In this document: in pieces, positions 1 through 10,350 of the stretch
How positions within the stretch are numbered: position 1 is the stretch's first letter
Layout of the letters: every line of letters begins with the position of its first letter
Notes under the pieces: generated by a model
Database searches by the model: none
Told to the model about the DNA's origin: nothing
What the model saw: the letters and a program-made list of their open reading frames with translations, nothing else
Position numbers and translations under genes: made by a program
DNA from: Lantana camara
Taxonomy: Eukaryota > Streptophyta > Magnoliopsida > Lamiales > Verbenaceae
DNA: 64,000 nucleotides
Direction of reading: 5' to 3'
NCBI GenBank assembly: GCA_037501455.1
Contig: CM074855.1
Span: 50,165,001-50,229,000 of the forward strand

Positions 1-904
1 TATGGCATGATCATGATAATATGAGATATTATGCTGTTTTTAATTATGCATATTTTATTTAATGTGATTAGATAAATAATGTTTAATAGAGATTAGTCGC
101 AATGCATAATTGGACTAATATTTTTCAGACTAATTAATAAATAGTTATTAAATTGCCTTAAAATATTATTGGGATTTTAAATATGATTTAATAATCCTAG
201 TGGGAACATATTAATAAGATTAATCACTTCCGACAATAAGACGCCAAAAGTGATTATATGATAATCAAAAGATAATCCACATTGTTTAAAAAATTCAAGT
301 GGGAGCAAGATGAAAAGAGTTGGATTCTCACGGCCTCCATTACCCGTCTATAGTATAGTGAATATATACTACTCCCTTCGACGGGTATGTATTCGCGGTA
401 TACAAGATTAGACTTCTTCGGATAGAATAAAATACGGGAAAGTCAGCTCGACCACGCCTCCAAGGAGTGTCTTGACCTACTCGTACGGACTTCTAGGTAA
501 TGGTGCACACTTGACTAAGTAATATATTAACCTCCCTTCGGAGATCTGTTACATTTACTTAGAGGCCAAGGGTTGACGTGGTGGATTAACATTGTTTGGT
601 AAGAGTTACCTAGATGACATGTTAATTAAGAATGGTTCCTGCTTTTCTAAGCGGTTTTCGACCTCACCTCCGGGGAGTCAACTGCAGTTAGTTAAGTCAC
701 CATTGCGTAAATCAAAATGCTTACGTGGATTTCATTTATCGGTTAAACGCAAAAGAAAGTGAAATGCATAATCATATCTTGCATTTATTTATTTATTTTA
801 GTTTTATAATAACGACCTCTCTTAGCCCAGTCCAAACTATATGTCTATAAGGAAACAAGCTTGTAAGGGTTCAACTAGGTTGACTAGGAAATGAATCTTG
901 ACAT
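1..904 (+). mobile_element. Copia element H: 5' leader, left end outside window
   Basis: AT-rich non-coding sequence ahead of the first gag-like codons of a decayed Ty1/copia element. No LTR end or primer site can be seen, so the 5' LTR probably lies just left of the window; part of this stretch could still be LTR. BARE/Angela-type copia elements have an untranslated leader of about this length. Several short hairpins of the form CTCC..GGAG occur between 300 and 690. No intact reading frame is present. Confidence 0.55.
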
Positions 905-1565
905 CGTTTTCAGACACGAAAGTTTACGTACTCACTGAACCTTATCCAAAAATTCTAGAAACTACAACCAGTCAGGATTAGAAAGACACTTATTCCAAAT
1001 AGATCCAGTGTGATGATCTGGATAGTCTTATATCCTGACATCTGTTTTAGAATGTTCTTGAGCATCAGATGTATGAGATGCCCACTGATAAGAACATGTT
1101 TTGAAGACAGAATCGTACGAAGGTACGAGCCAATAAGAAGGTTGTTAGTTATGAAGATGTTTGAAGGAACACCGATTCAGAATCATATTATGATATGATA
1201 ACAAATCTGAACGAGATTGAAAGCCTCTGTGCTTAAAGAGATAATCTTAACAGATAGGATACGATCATATACTCTCCACCTAAGTCGTTTGAACGTTCAA
1301 GATTAATTTTAATATTTTTTTTAAAAACCCAACCTGAACTAATGAACGACCTCAATATGGCAGAAAGGGTGATATAGACTAAGGGAAAGGTTCTCTTAAA
1401 TCAAACATCAATATCCACGGCCTTAAAAGCCAGTAAGTGGAAGAATGAAAAAGGAAAAGTTACCAATCTAAGTTTCAGAAATAGAAAGTCAAATCCGACA
1501 ATGGAAAAGTGTTTCTATTTCGGTGGTAACGGGTATTAGAAAAGAAATTGTCTAAAATACTTAGC
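905..1565 (+). pseudogene. Decayed copia gag (element H)
   Basis: Broken gag of a Ty1/copia element, the capsid-like protein that would package the element RNA. Residues resembling gag can be read in changing frames: LTEPYP near 940, MYEMP near 1070 and GTPIQNH near 1170. A CCHC zinc-knuckle remnant lies at about 1520-1560 (CFYFGGNGY, stop, KRNCLK); its stop is TAG where the duplicated copy at about 3139 reads TGG. At least five stops or shifts interrupt it, so it is not functional. Placement rests on order relative to the protease and integrase that follow. Confidence 0.6.
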
Positions 1566-1573
1566 TTGTCTGG

Positions 1574-1765
1574 TTGCTACGCCGTTTAGATATGAAGATA
1601 TCTTACTCGTTGAAAGTATGTCTAGTTGGAAATTCACCAGACTCCTGGTGTGTGGATTCGAGCTCAACTAATCATATTTGCAATTCGTTGCGAAGATTCA
1701 AACTAACCAGGAAATTTGAAAAATGCTTAACACACAACTACTGCTCGGGGATAATACAAGTGTAG
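1574..1765 (+). pseudogene. Copia protease remnant (element H, copy 1)
   Basis: Encodes the aspartic protease region of copia pol, which normally cuts the polyprotein. The family pattern W-x-VDSGAT-x-HICNSL appears as SWCVDSSSTNHICNSL at 1640-1690, so the catalytic DSG is altered to DSS. The open frame is short and runs into stops. A nearly identical copy is at 3175-3366. Confidence 0.75.
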
Positions 1766-1843
1766 TTGTCTTAGCAGTAAGGACTATAAAGTCATATTTT
1801 GGCAATAGGGTTTTAATATTATACGTGCCATATATACAGAAAT

Positions 1844-2978
1844 TTGATTTTTGTAAGTTATTTGATAACTAATGGTTTAACTATTTATTTTGAACAAAAG
1901 TTTACCGCTAAGCAAAATAAAATGTTTATTTGCTCTGGCACAATAAAAGATGGTCTTTTATACCTCAATGAAAACCCTAATTTAAGTTTAACAATAAGAA
2001 GCTTGACTTACCATCTAAGAGGAAAAACTTTTATATGGTACCTACCTATTGGTCAATTGAATCTGAATAGGATCTAAAGACTGATTGTTGAGTCCTATTA
2101 ACTTGAAAATATTATCAATTTGCAAATCTTATTTAGAAAATTAAAATAACCAAGAAGCTTTTTTGAGACAAAGGGTATTTAAGCCATGAACTTGCTTGAA
2201 TTAGTTCATACGGACGTATGATATTATAAGTGTTCAAGCAAGAGAAAGTTTTGGGTACTTTAGCATTCATTTGAATGATTACTCTAGATACAGATATGTT
2301 TATTTGATGAGGCTTAAGTCTGTAATTTTGAAGAGTTCAAAGAATATAAGACTAAAGTCAAAGAGTCAAATTAGAAAACATATCAAGGCACCCCGATTAG
2401 ATCGAAGTAGTGATAAGTATCTAAGTTCAGAGTTAAATAGAATTTCTCAAATGAGATTAGATCTCAACTATGGGTATGAGATACGTCTTAGCAAGAATGT
2501 ATTGCAGAAAAGAGAAATAGAACTCTGATAATGATGGTAAGATTCACGAAGAGTTATGCTGCCCTACGAAGTTTGTTTTAGGGTCTTGTGCTCAAAACGA
2601 CAATGTACATTAAACCTAGTTCTAACTAAGTCAGTCCTAAAACACTGATGGATCTGTAGCTAGGGTGAAAACCCTGTATCTCTTACCTTCAGATTTGAGG
2701 TAGCCTGGTCCACGTGTTAAGGATGGATCCTGACGAGTTAGAATAAAGAACAAAGGTTTACTGGTTCTAAGGTTATCCTAGAAGAACAAGAGGTGGTATA
2801 TTTTGTAATTTGAGAAATCACAAAAGACGTTTGTGAATATTTCAAAGATGATTACATTGATAACCACAAAGGGTGGAAGCAAAATAGTGTTCAAAGAAAA
2901 TAAAAGTATTTGATACTAATTTCCATAAACCCGCGATAACTGAAAATGTATTAGATACATGTGATGTACCAAATACAA
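1844..2978 (+). pseudogene. Copia integrase region (element H, copy 1)
   Basis: Follows the protease. It contains the pre-integrase GAG-PRE motif (IWYLPIGQLNLNRI, 2030-2077, where the family has LWHLRLGHINLNRI), an ELVHTDV-like start of the integrase core near 2200, NDYSRYRYVYLM at 2271, and DRSSDKYLS near 2400. Further integrase C-terminal coding relics (a GGYF-like stretch near 2790) run to 2978. Known members insert cDNA into the host genome. Here stops and shifts are frequent, so it is inactive. The domain order protease, integrase, then RT further right is that of Ty1/copia. Confidence 0.75.
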
Positions 2979-3108
2979 TGTAACACCCCGCTTTTCCGAT
3001 TAATTATATGATTATGTGTTTTATGTGGCCTTATTTGTAGCTCCTTCTGAGTTTAGGGGCCTGTTTGTAATTTTATCCTTTTAGGGGATTTTTCGGTCAT
3101 TTCTCACC
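2979..3108 (+). repeat. Truncated head of element A LTR (duplicate)
   Basis: Begins TGTAACACCCCGC like the true LTR start at 3939 and matches it for about 130 bp, ending abruptly at the duplication junction. It is part of the tandem duplication and not a separate insertion. Confidence 0.85.
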
Positions 3109-3174
3109 TAAAATACTATTTCGGTGGTAACGGGTATTGGAAAAGAAATTGTCTAAAATACTTAGCTTGTCTGG

Positions 3175-3938
3175 TTGCTACGCCGTTTAGATATGAAGAT
3201 ATCTTACTCGTTGAAAGTATGTCTAGTTGGAAATTCACCAGACTCCTGGTGTGTGGATTCGAGCTCAACTATTCATATTTGCAATTCGTTGCGAAGATTC
3301 AAACTAACCAGGAAATTTGAAAAACGGTTAACACACAACTACTGCTTCGGGATAATACAAGTGTAGTTGTCTTAGCAGTAAGGACTATAAAGTCATATTT
3401 TGGCAATAAGGTTTTAATATTATACGTGCCATATATACAGAAATTTGATTTTTGTAAGTTATTTAATAACTAATGGTTTAACTATTTATTTTGAACAAAA
3501 GTTTACCGCTAAGCAAAATAAAAGGTTTATTTGCTCTGGCACAATAAAAGATGGTCTTTTATACCTCAATGAAAACCCTAATTTAAGTTTAACAATAAGA
3601 AGCTTGACTTACCATCTAAGAGGAAAAACTTCTATGTACCTCTTACCTTCAGATTTGAGGTAGCCTGGTCCACGTGTTAAGGATGGATCCTGACGAGTTA
3701 GAATAAAGAACAAAGGTTTACTGGTTCTAAGGTTATCCTAGAAGAACAAGAGGTGGTATATTTTGTAATTTGAGAAATCACAAAAGACGTTTGTGAATAT
3801 TTCAAGGATGATTACATTGATAACCACAAAGGGTGGAAGCAAAATAGTGTTCAAAGAAAATAAAAGTATTTGATACTAATTTCCATAAACCCGCGATAAC
3901 TGAAAATGTATTAGATACATGTGATGTACCAAATACAA
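3175..3938 (+). pseudogene. Copia protease and integrase remnant (copy 2, deleted)
   Basis: Near duplicate of the copia remnant at 1574-2978, with the same altered DSS protease motif at about 3245-3290 and the FICSGTIKDGL stretch near 3530. The integrase core is missing through the internal deletion. Ends at the TACAA target site of element A; the copia frame resumes at 35603. Confidence 0.8.
3934..3938. repeat. Target site duplication of element A, left
   Basis: TACAA directly before the LTR start at 3939. The same five bases follow the LTR end at 35603-35607. This proves that the 31.7 kb between them is one element with nested insertions. Confidence 0.92.
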
Positions 3939-5748
3939 TGTAACGCCCCGCTTTTCCGATTAATTATATGATTACGTGTTTTATGTGGCCTTATTTGTAG
4001 CTCCTTCTGAGTTTAGGGGCTTGTTTGTAATTTTATCCTTTTAGGGGATTTTTAGGTCATTTCTCACCCGACGGAGATTTTGACCTCTGTGATCCTTTTA
4101 ACGAGTCCGGGGCATCCAAACGAGTCCGTAGACTCTGAGTTTGCCCAATTCTGACTTCGTTTGCCCTCCTTACCGATCGGTCTCGTACGCTAGGACCCGG
4201 GATAAAACACACGGATCCGTTTTTGGCAAGTCAGACCCGCAGCCTTCTTCTCTTCTTCCTTCCCGACGAAACACGCACCCCACACACACGACACACACAC
4301 ATAATTCAAACTTGCTTGTTTCTCGATGGATTTTGACGAATCAATAGTGTTTTTGGAAGAGCTCGACGACGCGATCACAACATTACCAAGATCTTGGCCC
4401 GACGACGACCGACAGAGGAGATATTTCCAATTTTCAGTCGCGCCAGGCAGGTGTTGGCAAGCTGCGACTTCGCCGGCCGATTTCTACCGTCTCCTGCGGG
4501 CTTTTCGTGACACGCGCCCCACGGGTGCAAAGAAGACTTCCCGGCGTAACTTTCCCTCATTGGAGACGCGTCCATCGGGGCCACGACGGCACCACACGTG
4601 CCGCCTGAACTTCAAGCAGTGGCGGCGCGTCACTGTAGCAACGGAACGGCGAGTTTTTCAGGCGACCCTTGACGCTTCCCTACCCTTTTAGACCTCCTGA
4701 GTTCATTTCCGGCATTCGATTGGCGAGAAAGTGGCCGAAAATGGGGGTATCCGGTGAGAAGCAGTGGCGGAGCTTAGAGGCGACGGTTCGGCCTTTTTCG
4801 GTGGGTTTTTGGTAACGGGCCCTTCACAAGAATTACTCTACTCGATGAGGCCAAGCTTTTCGCATTGGTGGTGGTTCAAGAACCGGCCGTTGGTGGCGAA
4901 CCGGCGGCGGACCGGAGGGTCAACGCCGGTCAACTCTTCAGCCATGTTTTCCGACAATTGAAGTATGGGCTTCGAAGGTCTCTTCTCGGGATTTCCAGTG
5001 GTATACTTGGATTTCATTTTCGTTGAACGGTTTGTATTTAATTTCGATTATTGGCTTCTTGTTTTGTGTTCGTTTTTCTTTAATTAAATCCGGTGGGTTG
5101 CGTAATTCCAGAAGTTGATCCAGGGCTTTTGTTGTACTTGTTGAGAGGATCTTATCACTGTTCACGGGGAATTTTCCGGCACCGGAGGTGGTGGTTCGAT
5201 GGATGTCAGTGGCGGTCCGGCAGGCGGCGTTCAGACGCCTTTCGGCCAGCGTGTTCCTTTCGTCGTGGTGAGTCTATCACCGCTTTCCGTTCGCCAATCG
5301 GATGTCCGGTTGATTTTATACGAATTTCTAAAGTTATTGTATTTTATACGTAAATTATTGTAAATTATAGATTTGATCATGAATGCGTGATAATTATGAA
5401 TTATATGAAAAAATAAATTCTTAATTTGTTAATTTTATAGGCCTCGTTTCGTGTCGATTACTTTCCTTAATTGATTTAATTGTGAATTGTTTGAATATAT
5501 TTGAGTTCGTATAATTATTCCACGTGCTTAATTGATTTATATGAATCATACGTGTAGCTTCAATTGTATGTTTAATTGTTACTTGGAACCTTAAATGCAC
5601 ACCTGAACATTTCATGACTTTTATAATTTATTATATATTGAATCATTGCATAACAAATTGATACCATTTTGTGAACATTGTCGTGCATCCTATTTGGTTC
5701 ATATTGAGTCTCCTCGCACGGGTAAACATTGTTTCCTTTATTGTACAG

Positions 5749-5834
5749 TTCTTCTCCAGGGTGGAGACTTCTGGATCGAATAGGCACCATATTGCTGTTA
5801 TTCTTGTTCTTGTTCTTGTCTCGTGGTATTCCAG
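5749..5834 (+). other. Candidate LTR mini-exon, element A 5' LTR
   Basis: An 86-nt stretch between a pyrimidine-rich acceptor (TTTATTGTACAG, ending 5748) and a strong donor (CCAG|GTGAGGG). It holds TTCTCCAGGGTGGAGA, a motif also seen in the matching spot of LTRs B and G. The 3' LTR copy is at 34312-34391 (80 nt). Splicing is inferred from consensus and position only. Confidence 0.5.
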
Positions 5835-6063
5835 GTGAGGGTAATTTTGTTCTAGATACGTATTAAACCCTAAAACCTGCATGAATGAATTTGGCCTAAT
5901 ATCATACTTATATCTATATTGTTTCCAAAGTTGTAATCGAGTAAATGTTTATTGAAACTGAACTTATTGTTATTGTTACTCACTGACCATTCCTGTTTTG
6001 GCGAGGATTCTACTGCACACTGATTGAGGGCCCAGAGACTTGTGTATTGAGCGAGCCGGGAGG

Positions 6064-6068
6064 TATCG
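6064..6068. repeat. Target site duplication of element B, left
   Basis: TATCG before the element. The second copy is at 17297-17301. The uninterrupted site GGTATCGGG is preserved in the other LTR of A near 34620. Confidence 0.93.
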
Positions 6069-7532
6069 TGTAGCACCCCGCATGTGAGGCACCACATCCC
6101 CCGCACTATGGCTCAACATGAGTAACGAAACAGTAAATCCGCACCCGTATCAAACCATAGCGAACGGGAGACAAACATAAAAACCTTCCTAAGCTAGGCG
6201 GAGCTAGACCCTGCAATGGTTACCAATCCACAAAATATAATGCAGCAAAGCCAAAGTTCAATCATACCAACCATAAACGGAATTTGGGCTCTTCAGGCCT
6301 CTTTTAAAACATAACAATGCCCCGTAAGAGCAATTCACTAACAATTTCATAATTGTTCAAATTCATGATATAATAGAATGAATCATACATAATTCCAATA
6401 CATAAATGAGTGCAGGGACTCTCCTAACTAACTCGACCACTTAAAGACTTCAAACACCTCCGCCTAGCCCGAAACTCCAAAGATCAACCTGCACACTAAA
6501 AGAGTGGGGAGGGAGAGGGGTCAGTCTCTAGAAGACTGAGTGAGCAGGAGCGATACACATATATATATAAAACATGCACATGCAAGTCATAAATCCCGAG
6601 CAAGGTTTTATTTGAATTTAGTTCCCCAAAAAGGGCAAGAAAATAGATAAACAATGCTCGACTTTTACGACTAACTCATATTAAATTCATTCCATTCATA
6701 AATCATACATAAATATAAGGCTCGGCGAGTGAGCGTGCACATCCTCCATCCAAACTCCGACCGTGTACATAAATATCAGTAATATATTGATTAGGCGATC
6801 AAGCAATATATCATAATACACACAGACCATAAATCATAACATAAACATATGCGTTTGGGCAATCCGTGTCCCGGCATTCCCGCACGGTGCATAATTCTAT
6901 CAAAACATATACATAAGAAGAGGCATAAATCCTAACCAACCTTCTTCCTCCGGGTGGTGGACGGGCTTGCAAGACCCGACCACCTCAATCATGGGCCAAT
7001 GGGGTTTCATGACTCCCCCAAGGGCACTCAGCTCCCATTCCCCGCTAAACCTCCTAGCGAGGGCCGGTATCACCGTAGTTTGGTTGGAACTAGTATATGG
7101 GATCCCCGTCAGCCCTTGCTTCCTCGGTTAGCCACATATACTAAGTCCCGGGGCCCGAGAAATCAGAAATCCTAAATGTGTCTCGCCAAACATTCAATTC
7201 ATAAGTACATAACATAATTCATAAATACATATCATAATTCATAAGTACCTAACATAATTCATAAATACCTTACCGTGTAATTCGGCATATGCTATATACG
7301 TACCTCTCCGTGTCATCCTATTCCGTAGCTAGCATGAAGACACACGGTTTGGAGCATAGCCTCATTACAAAACCACTTTTAAGCTCATATACGCTCATAC
7401 GTATAATTCGGAAGAATTTACTCGATAACTTCATTTGAAAACCATATATATATAATCATAAGGTTTTGGCCAAAGCTTTTCACATAAGGGTTGTAGGGTT
7501 TGTTACATAGCTAAAACGAAAACCACCCTCAC

Positions 7533-7604
7533 CTTAACCGTGAAGAAACAAGGATCGAGCACCAAGTGCCTGAACGATCAAAAGCTCTCCACCCTGGAGA
7601 TAAA
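7533..7604 (-). other. Candidate LTR mini-exon, element B 3' LTR
   Basis: 72 nt on the minus strand between acceptor TTTTGTATAG and donor TTAAG|GTGAGGG. It contains CTCCAGGGTGGAGA as in A. An identical arrangement is at 14733-14804 in the other LTR. Confidence 0.5.
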
Positions 7605-8148
7605 CTATACAAAAGACCACAAGACGTGTTCGTGAGACTCAAGACTCTAAATGAACCATATATGACGCACGGCAATGCACAAGCGTGATATGAAGGCATA
7701 AAGATCATATTAAGTCATGAAAATGTTCATGTGAATTATTAAGGTATTTAACTTATATATCCAAGTCATTCATTATCATTCAATTCATATTCCCAACCAA
7801 TTTATTTCAAGAACTCAAATAGGAGCATATAACATGTTCAAGCTCTTCCATAAGGCTACCACATACTTCATATTACATAACATAGCATATATCCAAGGTT
7901 TGACAACAAGAAGAAGTCTTATTCTATAGAAAATAAGTGATGCTATTCATAAGCGACATATAAACACACATAAACGGCATTAAGTAAAAGCATGCCTATA
8001 GCACATCCAAATGCCATGAAACTAAACCATAATGCTCCCAACATATAGAAAAACAAGTTCATAGTTCAACACAAAAGGAGATAAAGTCATTCAAGAGGTG
8101 AAACAAATCAAAAACCGAAAAGGAAGCAACAAAGACTGCACATGGGAA

Positions 8149-8274
8149 GTGACACGGGGGTGTCACCAACCCTAGCCCAACTGAGCCACGGGCGTGGCTC
8201 AGTACAGAGCTTCCCAGAAGGTGTGACACGCCCGTGTCTCCCTCTTATGAGTAAATGAGACACGGGGGTGTCAC
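8149..8274. repeat. Palindrome array in LTR B
   Basis: Four short palindromes in 126 bp: GTGACAC-GGGG-GTGTCAC (8149-8166), CTGAGCCAC-GGGC-GTGGCTCAG (8181-8202), GACAC-GCCC-GTGTC (8225-8238) and GACAC-GGGG-GTGTC (8259-8272). All have four-base G/C loops. The second LTR has the same set at 15349-15474. Confidence 0.9.
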
Positions 8275-10096
8275 GGTACAGAACTTGAGGCGCATGCAAG
8301 ACCTAACCGGCAAAACTGAACTCAAACAAACTCATTCCAAAGGCATACCAAATGAACTCCAAATGCTCTGAAACTTAATATGCAACATATTTGGCATGTT
8401 ATGAACATTTTTCATTTAGAGGGAAAAAGCTAAATCACACGTTAAGATCATCGAAACCGTGAAACAAAACTGGGTCGCTACAATCGGACATATGAGCCCT
8501 AATGATTCTATCATGCCTTGATCAAGTACTTAGGGCTTGAATTTGGATCTGAAACTTTGGGGAATGCATGCTAACATACCAAACAACTAATATACATCAT
8601 ATATATGCAAAATGGTACAATTTAAAGCACATTAGAAGGACCAACAAGTTACCAAACTCAACAGCAACAATTCTGTCAAAGAGCATGCATAAGAACAGGC
8701 CATGTCTTGCGGTTTTGAGGCTTCAAATGGAACCAAATACTTAAAGCATGAATGCTAACATATAGAACAATGAGTGTACATCAACTCCATGCATTTTCAC
8801 ACGAAATGGAGGCCATATGATCATGGAACAACACCAAATCTCACACAGCAGTTCGAAAACAGGGGAAACAGTTTGAACATCAAGTTTGGAGCTCCATATC
8901 TCATAATTTCATAAAAGGAGCAAGAGATGAAATCCTCCTAACATCATATGCTATCAGTTAGGAAAGAAATAAGCCAAGAAACGAGTTCATATGATCACAT
9001 ATAAGCAAGAAATTCAGCCACACAAACATATAGGTCACAAGAGCAAAAATCCCTAAAAGTTCATAACAATCTCATAATTCAAACCCTAATCAAATCTGAT
9101 CCAAATCATGTTTTAAATAGATGAAATCAAGCATAATTGAGTAGAGAAGACATAAATATTCATACCTTGAAGTTTTGGTGAAGGAAGGTGGTGATTTGAG
9201 CTCAAAATCACAAAGGCCAAGGGTTTTCTTCCTTTCTCCTTTTCTCCTCTCTCTCGTTCAGCTCCAGCTGCAAGAGGAGATATTTTGGCTCGGTTTTTCA
9301 GAGGTAAAGGGGTAGGAGAAGGCTTAACCCAAGGTACAAAAGTCATGGTTAAGGTATGGTTGGGTTAAGAGGTGTTATGGGGTCCCACCAGGAAGACTAG
9401 TCAACCAAAAGGAGTTCTTCTTGCACGAGTTGCTCGTTACGGTTGGATTTCGGAGGTCTTAATGATCTCAAAAAGGTATGAGGCTTGTTCCATCGTCTCC
9501 GGATCGTCGATACGAAGGCAACGGAGGTGTCGGAATTCGAATCCGAATTCCCGAGCTCAAGATATCACGCACGGAACCAAGGGTGCGCTAATTGCTCGTT
9601 AGCCCCCGACTTGGTTCCAAAAATCAAAATAAATTCGTAAACACGTCAAATGAATCCGAAAACATAAACCGAGCATATAGGCATGTTCATAACACACATA
9701 TTTACGACATATTAAATTTTCACGACATTTCGGTATCAATACATATATGAACAAAGCACAAATAGAACACTCACGCGCATGAACGAATTCGTATTGTTAT
9801 AAATGAATTACTAAAACTTAAATTCCATATTAAATGAATTTAGAGTCAACTAATAACATGTTGAAATTAATTAACAGAATTACCGAAACAGTTAAGGTAA
9901 CATGAAACCTTAATTGAGAATTTAACACTAAATATCAAAGTAGAAATAAAATGAATTAAATTAAAGTAACAATAGTTTATAGTTTAAATCAAATATGAAC
10001 GTTTATAAACGATTAATCATATAATTAAATAATTAATTTGCGCAATTTATAAACAAATACGTCACATTATTATTACTGAAAAATTGGGGCGTTACA

Positions 10097-10132
10097 ATCT
10101 CTCCCCCTTAAAAGGAATCCGTCCTCGGATTC
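10097..10132 (-). promoter_or_regulatory. Element B polypurine tract with upstream hairpin
   Basis: On the minus strand the hairpin GAATCCG-AGGA-CGGATTC (10132-10115) is followed by TTTTAAGGGGGAGAGAT and then the 3' LTR. The PPT primes plus-strand DNA synthesis. The sequence is almost identical to E at 44027-44060. Confidence 0.9.
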
Positions 10133-10156
10133 AAAACACGCTTGAAATCAAACAAT

Positions 10157-10350
10157 GAGAGATTCCCCGTCTCTCACAAACAACAAGGAGAGAGCCCCGT
10201 ATCTCGAGCAACAATGAGAGAACCCCGTCTCTCGCAAGTAAAGAGAGTACCCCGTCTCTCAAACAAAAATAAGAGAATCCCCGTCTCTTATAAACAAGAG
10301 AGCACCCCGTCTCTCAACCGAAAATAAACAAGGGAGTCTCCAATACTCCC
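10157..10350 (-). repeat. Array of GAGAGACGGGG..CTCTC hairpins, element B
   Basis: Six units of the form GAGAGA-NCCCCGTC-TCTC (plus-strand reading), spaced about 26-32 bp, and a seventh variant GGGAGTCTCCAATACTCCC at 10331-10349. Each unit is self-complementary at its ends. The array sits 25-220 bp from the PPT. Similar arrays occur in A, C and G. Confidence 0.9.

Larger units (their letters stand above)
1517..3108 (+). repeat. Tandem duplication, copy 1 (copia plus start of LTR A)
   Basis: This unit holds copia zinc knuckle to integrase sequence and then the first about 130 bp of the element A LTR (from 2979). It recurs at 3119-4068. Copy 1 is the displaced one, because its LTR fragment stops at 3108 and joins copia sequence again. 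About 1.4% mismatch by eye over the shared parts. Since it contains LTR sequence, the duplication happened after element A inserted. Confidence 0.88.
3119..4068 (+). repeat. Tandem duplication, copy 2, with internal deletion
   Basis: Second copy of the unit at 1517-3108. It lacks the interval equivalent to about 2040-2676 (roughly 640 bp): at about 3635 the sequence jumps from the GAG-PRE region to the later integrase tail, with short TACCT microhomology at the join. It runs into the complete element A LTR. Confidence 0.88.
3939..6068 (+). repeat. Element A 5' LTR, left part
   Basis: Starts TGTAACGCCCCG. It lacks about 38 bp present after position 21848 of the 3' LTR. It is broken at 6068 by element B, whose TATCG target site lies at 6064-6068. 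The splice-like signal CCAG|GTGAGG at 5834/5835 is the second donor. Short frames in this stretch (for example 4326-4691) look incidental: they are not conserved intact in the 3' LTR. Confidence 0.9.
6069..10096 (-). repeat. Element B 3' LTR
   Basis: Reads TGTAACGCCCC..GGGTGCTACA on the minus strand. In that sense it holds an early donor (TTCAAG|GTATGA, last exon base 9166), palindromes (8149-8274), a mini-exon (7533-7604), an acceptor (GTGCAG|GTTG, exon from 6488) and GCTAGGCGGAG (about 6463-6473) with its perfect complement near 6193-6203. A local tandem of CATAATTCATAAGTAC-like units lies at 7193-7270. The frame at 6954-7175 exists twice only because the LTR does. Confidence 0.93.

Noticed and set aside
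2979..3108. A separate truncated gypsy insertion
   Set aside because: Its flanks and content match the neighbouring duplication unit exactly, so it is a duplicated LTR head.
4326..4691. 121-codon frame in LTR A
   Set aside because: The 3' LTR copy near 22254 does not keep the frame, and the protein has no recognisable domain.
6954..7175. Duplicated small genes (6954-7175 and 14154-14375; also 9113-9346 and 16313-16546)
   Set aside because: They are identical pairs only because they lie in the two LTRs of B. They show no protein motif; the first pair lies on the strand opposite to B's sense, and the second on the sense strand just upstream of the proposed early donor.
9372..9602. 76-codon frame repeated at 16572
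   Set aside because: LTR B duplicate, antisense to the element, no motif.
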